The position numbers were made by a program, and so were the translations under genes. The notes beneath the pieces were generated by a model. The model was given only the letters and a program-made list of their open reading frames with translations. It had not been told where the DNA came from and did not search any database. A stretch of 64,000 bases of DNA. Origin: Rhynchopus sp. YZ270_cl-10. Lineage: Eukaryota > Euglenozoa > Diplonemea > Diplonemida > Diplonemidae. Of the stretch, positions 19,956 to 28,782 are shown in pieces (positions within the stretch are counted from its first letter, which is position 1; every line of letters begins with the position of its first letter). The stretch is from the NCBI GenBank assembly GCA_964035575.1, contig OZ037867.1, positions 372,001-436,000 of the forward strand, given 5' to 3'.

Positions 19956-20456
19956 TTACTTCTTCGGGGAGGACTTCTTGGGGGAGCCCTTCGACTTCTT
20001 GCCCTTCTTTCCACCCTTCTTCCCCTTCGACTTCTTCGTCACGCTGCCAGAGGACTTCTTCCTGTACTTCTTGTCAGTCGCCTTGAGAGCATCGTGCACT
20101 CCTCCACCCACACCTCCACCCGCAATCGTCACGTTCGACAGAAGGTCACCAAGGTCCTTGTCCTCACGCACGGCAACGCAGATGTGGCGGGGCTTGATCT
20201 GGTGCTGCTTCTTGTTCTTTGCCTTCTTTCCCGACGTCGCTGCCTTCGCAGACACGTTCAGAAGCTCACCTGTGCAGTACTGCAGCACAGACGTCAGGAA
20301 CACTGCCGCAGTGGGACTCACACGCTTTGCGTACCTTCCCTTCTTCAGCGCACTGCCCACACGTCCCACAGGGAAGGTCAGACCAGACATCTCAGACAGA
20401 GACACAGACGGTCCCCTCTTCACTCCCTTCTTTGCGCCACGGCTTGCACCGACCAT
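19956..20456 (-). CDS. Histone H2A (divergent), copy 1
   Basis: 166 residues. Core: MSGLTFPVGRVGSALKKGRYAKR, AAVFLTSVLQYCTGELLNVSA, then IKPRHICVAVREDKDLGDLL and SNVTIAGGGV. There is an insertion (KKAKNKKQHQ) before the PRH motif and a 45-residue Lys/Ser/Gly C-terminal extension ending KGSPKKSSPKK. Of the six canonical acidic-patch positions, eye alignment gives Q, E, N, D, K, D, so the nucleosome acidic patch is weakened. DLGxLLxNVT matches trypanosomatid H2A. The proposed acceptor CCAG|ATAT lies 36 nt upstream after a TTCCTTTCTT pyrimidine tract. Confidence 0.93.
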   Translation of the reverse strand: MVGASRGAKKGVKRGPSVSLSEMSGLTFPVGRVGSALKKGRYAKRVSPTAAVFLTSVLQYCTGELLNVSAKAATSGKKAKNKKQHQIKPRHICVAVREDKDLGDLLSNVTIAGGGVGGGVHDALKATDKKYRKKSSGSVTKKSKGKKGGKKGKKSKGSPKKSSPKK

Positions 20457-20709
20457 TGTTTGTCTTTTGGTTGTGTTGGTGGTGAAATATATCTGGAAGA
20501 AAGGAAGTGGGCGTGACGTGTGGACGGGAGGGTGGTGGGTGGTGGGAAGGAGACCAAAAGTAAAGTTCGCTTTGTTGTTTTGTTGTTGGTTTTTGTTTCA
20601 CAAAAGACGGTGGCAGTACCACCCACGCCCCCTTGCAGAACAAGAGGGCCGTGTCTTCACCCACAAAGCTACACCACGCATCAGGTTACAGTGCAACACA
20701 TCACGTGCT

Positions 20710-21177
20710 TCACTTCGGGGAACCCTTCTTCGCCGGGGATCCCTTGCCCTTCTTGCCCTTCGCCTTCAGGGCCTTTGCGTACTTGGCCACGGCAGCAACT
20801 CCCGCAGACAGGGCGTGCGACGCCATCTCGTCGGGGAAGTGCATCTTCACACCCGCCACAATGGCACCGCTGCGCAGTGTCTTCTGGCCCGCAAAGTGGT
20901 TTGCACGGCCCGCCTCCTCCGCAATGCGCTCAAACAGGTCCACCACGAACGAGTTCACAATCCCCATCCCACGCGATGTGATCGCAACAGAGCTCTTCTT
21001 CCCCGCCTTCGTCGACGCCTTCACTCCGAAGGTCTTCGTCATCAGCTTGTGCACGTAGGTCGAGTAGCTCTTGTAGTTCGGCTTCCTGATCCTCTTCCCG
21101 TTCTTGTTCAACTTCGGGCCTCTCTTCGCTCCTGTGGACTTCTTTCCTCCCGAGGACTTCTGTGGCGATGGTGTCAT
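20710..21177 (-). CDS. Histone H2B (divergent), copy 1
   Basis: 155 residues. Basic N-tail (MTPSPQKSSGGKKSTGAKRG), then KPNYKSYSTYVHKLM, an insertion of about 10 residues in loop 1 (VKASTKAGKKSS), ITSRGMGIVNSFVVDLFERIAEEA, a divergent L2/alpha-3 (RSGAIVAGVKMHFPDEM) and HALSAGVAAVAKYAKALKAK, plus a C-terminal Lys/Gly/Ser-Pro tail. TSR...IVNSFV-x-DLFERIA is closer to trypanosomatid H2B than to canonical H2B. The second H2B acidic-patch Glu is replaced by Ala (LSAG). Proposed leader acceptor CACCAG|ATAC 34 nt upstream. Confidence 0.93.
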   Translation of the reverse strand: MTPSPQKSSGGKKSTGAKRGPKLNKNGKRIRKPNYKSYSTYVHKLMTKTFGVKASTKAGKKSSVAITSRGMGIVNSFVVDLFERIAEEAGRANHFAGQKTLRSGAIVAGVKMHFPDEMASHALSAGVAAVAKYAKALKAKGKKGKGSPAKKGSPK

Positions 21178-21491
21178 CTTGTTGGGTGTGTTGGTGTTTT
21201 ACGAAAAGTATCTGGTGGAAGTGGGTGATGGTGATGGTGGTGTGTTCAGATGTGTGTGTGCTACGTTCTTACCATAAACAGGGGAGGGGGCAGGTTCCGT
21301 CTCGAGTTTTGTGTTTTGAGGGAAAAGGTGGCGTCAATTACGCCACTGTGCTGTCGCATGGAAGGCAAATACATGCAGTCCTGCAACAGCACAGCTGGAT
21401 GGGGTGGGTGGGGAAAACAAAGCAAAAAGACAAGGCTCACCAACAGTGACATCACGTCTCGTCTCTCTCATCTCACGAGAAGCGTGTCTGC

Positions 21492-21833
21492 TTACTTGGA
21501 GACGTACAGGGTGCGGCCACGCTTCTTCAGGGCGTACAGGATGTGCTCCACACGCACCGTCTTCGCAGGGGCGTTCTCACGCACCTCCATCAGTGCGTGG
21601 GTGTCCTTCATCACCTGCTCAACAAAGTTCCTCAGGATCTCCCTCGCCTCGTCGTACACACTGCTCGCAAGACGCTTGCACCCTCCACGGCGGGCCAGAC
21701 GGCGGATGCTTCCCTTCGTGATACCACGGCCCTTGTTCGACTTTGCGCCCTTGCGCTTCTGGCTTCCAGTCGTCTTCTTGTCAGCCTTTCCGGAGGCAAC
21801 CGACTTTCCCTTTGCAGACTTGGACGGACCCAT
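21492..21833 (-). CDS. Histone H4 (divergent), copy 1
   Basis: 113 residues against the usual 102. The tail (MGPSKSAKGKSVASGKADKK...) bears no resemblance to SGRGKGGKGLGKGG. The core is recognisable: RGITKGSIRRLARRGGCKRL, VYDEAREILRNFVEQVMKD, KTVRVEHILYALKKRGRTLY. There is an apparent 3-residue insertion (ENAPA region) in loop 2. H4 is normally among the most conserved proteins, so this divergence is striking. GSIRRLARRGG, in place of PAIRRLARRGG, is shared with trypanosomatids. Proposed acceptor CACCAG|ATATTC 32 nt upstream after a C/T-rich tract. Confidence 0.93.
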   Translation of the reverse strand: MGPSKSAKGKSVASGKADKKTTGSQKRKGAKSNKGRGITKGSIRRLARRGGCKRLASSVYDEAREILRNFVEQVMKDTHALMEVRENAPAKTVRVEHILYALKKRGRTLYVSK

Positions 21834-22108
21834 TGTTGTGGTGTGTGTTGCTTGTTTTTGAATATCTGGTGGGGAGAGATGAGGATGGATTCAGGCAAAG
21901 GATGGGTTGCGGAACAGGCAAAAACGATAAATAGTGCTGATTTTGTTTTCGTGAAGATTATTGTTCTTCGTATTTATTTGTGGTGGGAATCTCCACCCCT
22001 CGTTGTGGTCTTGCAACGCAAGGTCACAGAGGTAAATGTTGCAAAGAAAGGAAAAGACAACAGCTGCACAGTCACGTCAAGGCAGCTTAGTTTTCGACCG
22101 CAAGCAGC

Positions 22109-22396
22109 TTACTTCTTCGTGGTCTTGGCCTTCTTCTTCGTCGACGTTCCCTTCTTCTTTGTTGCTGTCCCCTTCTTCTTCGTGGTGGTCTTCTTGGCCT
22201 TCTTTGCCTTCTTCGCCTTCTCCTCCTTCTTCGCCGCCTTCTTGGCCCTCGCGTCCGCACGCTTCTGCTTCTCAGCCTCCTTCACCTTGTTCACTGCCTC
22301 TCTCACAGCGTTCTTCCTCTTCTTTGCTGCCTCCTTGATCTTCGCAGAGCGCTTCGCATCAGGCTTGGCAATCGCAATCGACTCGAACCTCGGCAT
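22109..22396 (-). CDS. Lysine-rich histone H1-like protein, copy 1
   Basis: 95 residues: a short N-terminus (MPRFESIAIAKPDAKRSAKI) followed by continuous Lys/Ala/Thr helix-forming repeats (KAKKAKKAKKTTTKKK). There is no winged-helix globular domain, so it corresponds to the C-terminal-tail-only H1 of kinetoplastids and some bacteria. It should condense linker DNA by charge. The start is placed at 22396, although the frame is open upstream, because the homologous N-terminus begins there and the ATG has the CACAATG context. Possible leader acceptor GCACAG 30 nt upstream; this is the only histone gene where the A-T following the AG is not kept. Confidence 0.85.
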   Translation of the reverse strand: MPRFESIAIAKPDAKRSAKIKEAAKKRKNAVREAVNKVKEAEKQKRADARAKKAAKKEEKAKKAKKAKKTTTKKKGTATKKKGTSTKKKAKTTKK

Positions 22397-23502
22397 TGTG
22401 AGTGTTGGTGTTGTGCAAAATTGAAACTGTGCATTGACGTGGTGTGACAGGATGTGGGATGGGAGGAATAGCAAATATAACACAGCGACGAATACTTCTC
22501 TTTTTGTTTTGTTGTAGTGTCGACAAAAACCTGTCAAACATGTTTCTTCTGTTTTTGTTTTATGATGTATACGTGCATGCGTGCACTCCTTCTCCCCCTC
22601 CGTTTCATTCCAGAAGCATCTGACATATTTCAGCTTGCAGACTAGGAACAAGAAAACAGAATAGAGAGCTAAAGAACACAAAGCAGGACACAGTAAACAC
22701 CAAACCCATCTCTTCCCTAACCCTTGGGTGCAAAAAATAAAAACTCTTAGCCTCTCCAAAACGATACAGGGTATTGTTTGTGGGCGATCTGCTTTTACTT
22801 TTTTTCATTCTTTCTTTTTTGTGTGTTTTCCCCCGTCTTTGGAACTAATGCAAACGGGCCTTATGATGGCACACGACACATTTTGTCAAAATTAGAGGGA
22901 AAATATGATAATATTGGATAAAGGAGCCAAGAAAAGGGGAAATGGAAATGGAAATGAAGGTGAAAAAAAAACCACCAAAAAACAGTTTGTAAGATGATCC
23001 GAAGCCTAGTGTGCTTAGTCATCTTGATGGAAAAGCAAAAACAAAAAAGGGGGGCATCTCCCAAAAGGTGTTTCTGCTCAGCCCGTTCCGTGCGCGGTGC
23101 TTTGTTGCTGTGTGTCGGGCTTGAAATGATGTTGCAGACAGCTCTCTGCCACTGCATCCCGCCCACCACACTGTGGCGGACAGGGCACGTGTTATTTGCG
23201 TCTGCAGCACCCACACACAGCACACACACGCAGAAACGAGAAGAACACATCTTCATAAAAATCTGGGAGGAAAAGAACCGTTGAAGTGGAAGTGGGAAAA
23301 CGAAATGGTATGCAAAACAAAAGCAAAAGCAATACACCATTTGTCCCCCATTCGTTGTAGACGTGCTTTCTTCGCCCATGATGGGGTGGTGGGGGAAAGC
23401 ACTGATGCACTATAAAATTCATATGAAGTGAAACTCAAGACCAGAGAAGAGCACAACACCAGCCCTTCTCACTCTCTCGCCTCTCAGATATATGCCACGT
23501 CA
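22397..23502. other. H1-tyrosinase spacer of the unit
   Basis: 1.1-kb non-coding spacer, repeated at 28783-29888, 35169-36274 and 41555-42660. It contains a member of the dispersed hairpin family at 22991-23025 and an 8-bp stem (GTGCTTTC/GAAAGCAC, 24-nt loop) at 23363-23402, about 100 nt beyond the tyrosinase stop. It also has the CA/GT-rich tract typical of upstream regions here and a TATA-like GTTATATTTGC about 60 nt above the proposed H1 acceptor. Confidence 0.6.
22991..23025. repeat. Dispersed hairpin element, member C (in the array)
   Basis: AAGATGA / TCATCTT outer arms (7 bp, perfect) and AAGC/GCTT inner arms. Repeated at 29377-29411, 35763-35797 and 42149-42183. Confidence 0.55.
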
Positions 23503-25398
23503 CTACTTCCCGCCAAGAAGGGAGGAGACCGTAGGTGGCCTTGCCACAAACCAGTTGGCCTGGCCGGTAGCGTCAACGTTGGGGCATGCGGAGGTCCAGG
23601 CACTCCCGCTGTTGAAGTCGTTCATCTCGTACTGCACCTTCGGGCCGGTGGGACCGGAGTGTGCGTACAGGTCTGCGTGGTGGAGGTCCCACACCTTGGC
23701 AGGTGTGAAGCCGCTCCACTGTGCAGGCTGCGGGTCCGTCGTTGCGCCACCTGTGCGGTCGTAGAAGTTGTGGTAGCTCATCTCGTCGTTCAGCCCTGTG
23801 CTGGTGCCTGCCACGGGCGGGCCTGCGTTGTACTGCGTGTTCCCGGCTGCGCTGTCGTGGCCCTGGCACACCTGCCACATCGCCCACAGACGGTCGATGT
23901 TCGCGTGGTGCAGGAAGAAGATTGGGTCCTCGGGGCTCCAGTTCGTGATCATGTAGCCGCCAATGCGCGAGTGGATCTCCGAGTGCTCCTTGTCCTCAAG
24001 GACGTTTCTGAACCCAGGGTTCGTGTTTGTGTCGTACCCGTAGGTCGTCTGCGGGAGGAAATCGGCTGCCTGGGCTGCGGTGCTGCGTACCAGGTTATCG
24101 TTCGCAAAGTAGCGGAACAGACATTTGTTGTCCAGCGGCCAGTCGCCCTTGTCGCCAACCGGCAGGGAGCCGCTTGTCTCGTGCGAGTGCACCCACGCAC
24201 CCTTGCGGAACGGACCGTCCGACACACAGCACCCGTCGCTCGGGTGCCCTCCTGTCCCGTCCACGGGGCCGTTGCACTTGTCTGCCTTCGACCGTCCGTT
24301 GTACACCGATCCGAACCCGATAAACTCGCCGCTTGCAGGGTCTGTGTCGCCGTTCCACAGGGCCGGGTCCCACGCTGCCCCAGCCGCCTGCTCAATCGAC
24401 CAGTCCCAGTACGGGAGCGCCACACACGCAAACTCTGCACCAAGCGCACGCAGGTCGTCCTCAAACTTCTGGATGAAGACTCTGTGCCACGGGAGGAACA
24501 TCCCTGTGTTGTGTGCCTGCAGGTACGACGAGTCCTTCCCGTGGATCGTCGGGTACTTGTCGTAGCCGCCCTTTGCCGACTGTGTGGCGGACCCTGCGGT
24601 AGTCGTCTTCAGCAGCTGCACAGCCTTCATGAAGAGTGCCTTCTCTGCCGTCGACAGCTGTCTCCACTCCTTGCGCACACGCGACGTGCATGTTGTCGGT
24701 GGGGTCGGTGGGGTCGGAGGGGGTGGCGACGTGACCCCACCATCGCATGTGCAGCACGCCTGGTTTGCGGTGTAGCCGTCTGCTGCGTAGCTGTGGCCGT
24801 ACTGCGAGCACCGTGTCGACACAGCCCCGTACCACGCACACGTGTAGGTGCTCCCGTCTGCGTCGTACCAGGCCCTCTCGGGCGACCCGACCATCACATC
24901 CGTGCACGTCGGCGGTGTGGGCGGTGTTGGTGGTGTTGGTGGTGGTGGCGTCGACACGCACTGGTACCCCACAGAGAACCCCTGCTCCTGCACAGACCCG
25001 TCAGACTTGAACTGCATCAACGCACCACCACCGCCGTTGAACACAGTCGGGTCAAGCGTCTTCACCCCCGACTCCCTGAAGACCGCGGTTGCCGATGTGT
25101 CCACAGAGCTGTCGCTGGCGACAGGCCACATCGACACGAAGTCGTATCTGTTCTCTGTGCGGAACGTGTTCCATGTGAAGGTCAGCGTCCCGTCGCACTG
25201 CACGTACCAGCACGGCGTCTGGTTGTCCAGGTAGTTCCCCGAGCCCGCCGGGTATGTGATCGTGCCGCTCGCACCAGACACCTGTGTCCGTCCAGAGGCT
25301 CCGTCCGGGCATGTGCCCGAAGGAAACGTAAACTGCGCCTCCGCAAAGCTGCAGCACATCGCTGCAGCCATGCTCGCAAGAGCTGTCATACGCACCAT
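23503..25398 (-). CDS. Secreted CUB/Cys-rich/tyrosinase protein, copy 1
   Basis: 631 residues, single exon. Signal peptide 1-21 (MTALASMAAAMCCSFAEA). CUB-like domain about 30-147 with paired Cys. Thr/Pro linker 149-163. A small Cys-rich module about 165-219 with the Y-T-C-AWY...RC...ANQACCTC pattern. A second Pro linker 224-236. A tyrosinase domain 240-631. CuA ligands: His286 (TIHGKD), His296 and His305 (HNTGMFLPWHR). CuB ligands: His472, His476 (HSEIHSRIGG) and His498 (DPIFFLHHANIDRLW). Expected reaction is o-hydroxylation or oxidation of phenols to quinones outside the cell, for wall or cyst cross-linking or melanin. It sits inside a histone repeat unit, which is unusual. Proposed leader acceptor TTAG|ATAAG 32 nt upstream. 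Confidence 0.93.
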   Translation of the reverse strand: MVRMTALASMAAAMCCSFAEAQFTFPSGTCPDGASGRTQVSGASGTITYPAGSGNYLDNQTPCWYVQCDGTLTFTWNTFRTENRYDFVSMWPVASDSSVDTSATAVFRESGVKTLDPTVFNGGGGALMQFKSDGSVQEQGFSVGYQCVSTPPPPTPPTPPTPPTCTDVMVGSPERAWYDADGSTYTCAWYGAVSTRCSQYGHSYAADGYTANQACCTCDGGVTSPPPPTPPTPPTTCTSRVRKEWRQLSTAEKALFMKAVQLLKTTTAGSATQSAKGGYDKYPTIHGKDSSYLQAHNTGMFLPWHRVFIQKFEDDLRALGAEFACVALPYWDWSIEQAAGAAWDPALWNGDTDPASGEFIGFGSVYNGRSKADKCNGPVDGTGGHPSDGCCVSDGPFRKGAWVHSHETSGSLPVGDKGDWPLDNKCLFRYFANDNLVRSTAAQAADFLPQTTYGYDTNTNPGFRNVLEDKEHSEIHSRIGGYMITNWSPEDPIFFLHHANIDRLWAMWQVCQGHDSAAGNTQYNAGPPVAGTSTGLNDEMSYHNFYDRTGGATTDPQPAQWSGFTPAKVWDLHHADLYAHSGPTGPKVQYEMNDFNSGSAWTSACPNVDATGQANWFVARPPTVSSLLGGK

Positions 25399-25643
25399 TT
25401 TGTGAGCTATGAGCGTGTCTGTGTTCTTATCTAACCTGTTGGGCGGTGTCTTGAGGTGGGGTTAGGTGTGGTGATGCACAATAAGAAGGATGTTCGCAAA
25501 GAAACTAAGAGGGGAGGAGTGGATACTTTATGTAATTCGGCGGATAACACCACCCTTTGCTGGTGCAAAGTGGGGAAGTGGGGAATGGGGAAAAGGATGA
25601 AGAACACAAACTGCTACAAACACCTCGTGCAAAAGGGAACAGC

Positions 25644-26084
25644 TCAGAGGTTGTCTCCACGGATGCGGATCGTGTAGCTCAGGTCCTTCTGGATCAGGGT
25701 CTTCTTCTTCCTGTGCAGCTGCAGGATCACGGCACCCTCAAACACGCTGATCAGGTACTGCTCGCTTGCCTCCTGCATCGCCTCGAGTGCAGACGCACGG
25801 AAACGCATGTCCTGCTTGTGCTTGTCCATCACATCACGCACAAGGCGCTGGAAGGGCGCCTTCTGGATCAGCAGCTGTGTCCCCTTCTGCAGTGCCTTGA
25901 TCTCACGCATCGCAACAGTTCCGGGCAACCAGCGGCCAGACTTCTTCACCACCTTACCCTTCTTGTCCTTCTTCTCAGCGGGCTTGTAGTTCAGCTTCGT
26001 CATCGGCTTCCTCTTCTTCTGCTCACCGTCCTTTCCAGTCGACGACTGCGACTTCTTCACAGACTTGGCAGGTGTGCGTGGCAT
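25644..26084 (-). CDS. Histone H3 (divergent), copy 2
   Basis: Identical in protein to copy 1. It is the first copy with the tyrosinase gene upstream-adjacent on both sides, so its flanks are array-internal. Confidence 0.93.
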   Translation of the reverse strand: MPRTPAKSVKKSQSSTGKDGEQKKRKPMTKLNYKPAEKKDKKGKVVKKSGRWLPGTVAMREIKALQKGTQLLIQKAPFQRLVRDVMDKHKQDMRFRASALEAMQEASEQYLISVFEGAVILQLHRKKKTLIQKDLSYTIRIRGDNL

Positions 26085-26223
26085 CTTGTTGTGTTGTGGG
26101 GTTGTTGTCTTGGTTATCTGTCGGGTGTGATGTGGTGTGGTGTGGTCACGTTTCGTGGTGTGTGGGGAGGGGATGGCAGAGGCAGGAAAGGAGGGGGAAC
26201 AGGATCTCATGTTTGTTATATGC

Positions 26224-26239
26224 GGTGTGTAGTTACACC
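26224..26239 (-). promoter_or_regulatory. Small hairpin downstream of H2A
   Basis: GGTGT/ACACC stem with a 6-nt loop, 103-118 nt beyond the H2A stop; it also lies about 140 nt above the next gene's ATG. Present in every unit (offset 6,386). A 5-bp stem alone is compatible with chance. Confidence 0.3.
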
Positions 26240-26341
26240 CCCTCAGCACCCTTACATCCGGTGTGAGGGTACAAAAAAAAAGAAACAACCACAACAACAA
26301 GTGTTGGAAGCAAACTCAGAAGACAGATGTCGAGAGAGTGT

Positions 26342-26842
26342 TTACTTCTTCGGGGAGGACTTCTTGGGGGAGCCCTTCGACTTCTTGCCCTTCTTTCCAC
26401 CCTTCTTCCCCTTCGACTTCTTCGTCACGCTGCCAGAGGACTTCTTCCTGTACTTCTTGTCAGTCGCCTTGAGAGCATCGTGCACTCCTCCACCCACACC
26501 TCCACCCGCAATCGTCACGTTCGACAGAAGGTCACCAAGGTCCTTGTCCTCACGCACGGCAACGCAGATGTGGCGGGGCTTGATCTGGTGCTGCTTCTTG
26601 TTCTTTGCCTTCTTTCCCGACGTCGCTGCCTTCGCAGACACGTTCAGAAGCTCACCTGTGCAGTACTGCAGCACAGACGTCAGGAACACTGCCGCAGTGG
26701 GACTCACACGCTTTGCGTACCTTCCCTTCTTCAGCGCACTGCCCACACGTCCCACAGGGAAGGTCAGACCAGACATCTCAGACAGAGACACAGACGGTCC
26801 CCTCTTCACTCCCTTCTTTGCGCCACGGCTTGCACCGACCAT
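26342..26842 (-). CDS. Histone H2A (divergent), copy 2
   Basis: Same protein as copy 1, with identical flanks. Divergent loop-2 insertion and long basic tail as described for copy 1. Confidence 0.93.
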   Translation of the reverse strand: MVGASRGAKKGVKRGPSVSLSEMSGLTFPVGRVGSALKKGRYAKRVSPTAAVFLTSVLQYCTGELLNVSAKAATSGKKAKNKKQHQIKPRHICVAVREDKDLGDLLSNVTIAGGGVGGGVHDALKATDKKYRKKSSGSVTKKSKGKKGGKKGKKSKGSPKKSSPKK

Positions 26843-26994
26843 TGTTTGTCTTTTGGTTGTGTTGGTGGTGAAATATATCTGGAAGAAAGGAAGTGGGCGT
26901 GACGTGTGGACGGGAGGGTGGTGGGTGGTGGGAAGGAGACCAAAAGTAAAGTTCGCTTTGTTGTTTTGTTGTTGGTTTTTGTTTCACAAAAGAC

Positions 26995-27009
26995 GGTGGC
27001 AGTACCACC
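26995..27009 (-). promoter_or_regulatory. Small hairpin downstream of H2B
   Basis: GGTGG/CCACC stem with a 5-nt loop, 87-101 nt beyond the H2B stop, repeated in every unit. The GGTG...CACC frame is shared with the H2A and H1 hairpins. Confidence 0.3.
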
Positions 27010-27095
27010 CACGCCCCCTTGCAGAACAAGAGGGCCGTGTCTTCACCCACAAAGCTACACCACGCATCAGGTTACAGTGCAACACATCACGTGCT

Positions 27096-27563
27096 TCACT
27101 TCGGGGAACCCTTCTTCGCCGGGGATCCCTTGCCCTTCTTGCCCTTCGCCTTCAGGGCCTTTGCGTACTTGGCCACGGCAGCAACTCCCGCAGACAGGGC
27201 GTGCGACGCCATCTCGTCGGGGAAGTGCATCTTCACACCCGCCACAATGGCACCGCTGCGCAGTGTCTTCTGGCCCGCAAAGTGGTTTGCACGGCCCGCC
27301 TCCTCCGCAATGCGCTCAAACAGGTCCACCACGAACGAGTTCACAATCCCCATCCCACGCGATGTGATCGCAACAGAGCTCTTCTTCCCCGCCTTCGTCG
27401 ACGCCTTCACTCCGAAGGTCTTCGTCATCAGCTTGTGCACGTAGGTCGAGTAGCTCTTGTAGTTCGGCTTCCTGATCCTCTTCCCGTTCTTGTTCAACTT
27501 CGGGCCTCTCTTCGCTCCTGTGGACTTCTTTCCTCCCGAGGACTTCTGTGGCGATGGTGTCAT
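27096..27563 (-). CDS. Histone H2B (divergent), copy 2
   Basis: Same protein as copy 1. A GTAAGA donor-like site lies about 55-60 nt above the proposed acceptor, so a short 5'UTR cis intron is an alternative to trans-splicing for this gene. Confidence 0.93.
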   Translation of the reverse strand: MTPSPQKSSGGKKSTGAKRGPKLNKNGKRIRKPNYKSYSTYVHKLMTKTFGVKASTKAGKKSSVAITSRGMGIVNSFVVDLFERIAEEAGRANHFAGQKTLRSGAIVAGVKMHFPDEMASHALSAGVAAVAKYAKALKAKGKKGKGSPAKKGSPK

Positions 27564-27713
27564 CTTGTTGGGTGTGTTGGTGTTTTACGAAAAGTATCTG
27601 GTGGAAGTGGGTGATGGTGATGGTGGTGTGTTCAGATGTGTGTGTGCTACGTTCTTACCATAAACAGGGGAGGGGGCAGGTTCCGTCTCGAGTTTTGTGT
27701 TTTGAGGGAAAAG

Positions 27714-27732
27714 GTGGCGTCAATTACGCCAC
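27714..27732 (-). promoter_or_regulatory. 7-bp hairpin downstream of H4
   Basis: GTGGCGT/ACGCCAC with a 5-nt loop, 146-164 nt beyond the H4 stop and repeated in every unit. This is the strongest of the five histone 3' hairpins; by a rough count a 7-bp stem in such a window is expected by chance only a few percent of the time. Confidence 0.4.
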
Positions 27733-27877
27733 TGTGCTGTCGCATGGAAGGCAAATACATGCAGTCCTGCAACAGCACAGCTGGATGGGGTGGGTGGGGA
27801 AAACAAAGCAAAAAGACAAGGCTCACCAACAGTGACATCACGTCTCGTCTCTCTCATCTCACGAGAAGCGTGTCTGC

Positions 27878-28219
27878 TTACTTGGAGACGTACAGGGTGC
27901 GGCCACGCTTCTTCAGGGCGTACAGGATGTGCTCCACACGCACCGTCTTCGCAGGGGCGTTCTCACGCACCTCCATCAGTGCGTGGGTGTCCTTCATCAC
28001 CTGCTCAACAAAGTTCCTCAGGATCTCCCTCGCCTCGTCGTACACACTGCTCGCAAGACGCTTGCACCCTCCACGGCGGGCCAGACGGCGGATGCTTCCC
28101 TTCGTGATACCACGGCCCTTGTTCGACTTTGCGCCCTTGCGCTTCTGGCTTCCAGTCGTCTTCTTGTCAGCCTTTCCGGAGGCAACCGACTTTCCCTTTG
28201 CAGACTTGGACGGACCCAT
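27878..28219 (-). CDS. Histone H4 (divergent), copy 2
   Basis: Same protein as copy 1, with identical upstream acceptor-like site and downstream hairpin. Confidence 0.93.
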   Translation of the reverse strand: MGPSKSAKGKSVASGKADKKTTGSQKRKGAKSNKGRGITKGSIRRLARRGGCKRLASSVYDEAREILRNFVEQVMKDTHALMEVRENAPAKTVRVEHILYALKKRGRTLYVSK

Positions 28220-28367
28220 TGTTGTGGTGTGTGTTGCTTGTTTTTGAATATCTGGTGGGGAGAGATGAGGATGGATTCAGGCAAAGGATGGGTTGCGGAA
28301 CAGGCAAAAACGATAAATAGTGCTGATTTTGTTTTCGTGAAGATTATTGTTCTTCGTATTTATTTGT

Positions 28368-28383
28368 GGTGGGAATCTCCACC
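28368..28383 (-). promoter_or_regulatory. Small hairpin downstream of H1
   Basis: GGTGG/CCACC stem with a 6-nt loop, 112-127 nt beyond the H1 stop, in every unit. Same GGTG...CACC frame as the H2A and H2B hairpins. Confidence 0.3.
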
Positions 28384-28494
28384 CCTCGTTGTGGTCTTGC
28401 AACGCAAGGTCACAGAGGTAAATGTTGCAAAGAAAGGAAAAGACAACAGCTGCACAGTCACGTCAAGGCAGCTTAGTTTTCGACCGCAAGCAGC

Positions 28495-28782
28495 TTACTT
28501 CTTCGTGGTCTTGGCCTTCTTCTTCGTCGACGTTCCCTTCTTCTTTGTTGCTGTCCCCTTCTTCTTCGTGGTGGTCTTCTTGGCCTTCTTTGCCTTCTTC
28601 GCCTTCTCCTCCTTCTTCGCCGCCTTCTTGGCCCTCGCGTCCGCACGCTTCTGCTTCTCAGCCTCCTTCACCTTGTTCACTGCCTCTCTCACAGCGTTCT
28701 TCCTCTTCTTTGCTGCCTCCTTGATCTTCGCAGAGCGCTTCGCATCAGGCTTGGCAATCGCAATCGACTCGAACCTCGGCAT
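28495..28782 (-). CDS. Lysine-rich histone H1-like protein, copy 2
   Basis: Same 95-residue protein as copy 1. Confidence 0.85.
   Translation of the reverse strand: MPRFESIAIAKPDAKRSAKIKEAAKKRKNAVREAVNKVKEAEKQKRADARAKKAAKKEEKAKKAKKAKKTTTKKKGTATKKKGTSTKKKAKTTKK

Noticed and set aside
22397-22759. N-terminal extension of H1 (and similar upstream extensions of H3, astacin, cathepsin)
   Set aside because: Open frame continues by chance; homologous N-termini or signal peptides begin at the internal ATG, which also has the expected leader-acceptor spacing.
25557-27614. A 685-codon open frame on the plus strand across H3, H2A and H2B (and one of 668 codons opposite tyrosinase)
   Set aside because: Antisense shadow of GC-rich third positions; no domain, low-complexity composition, and it repeats with the array only because the array repeats.
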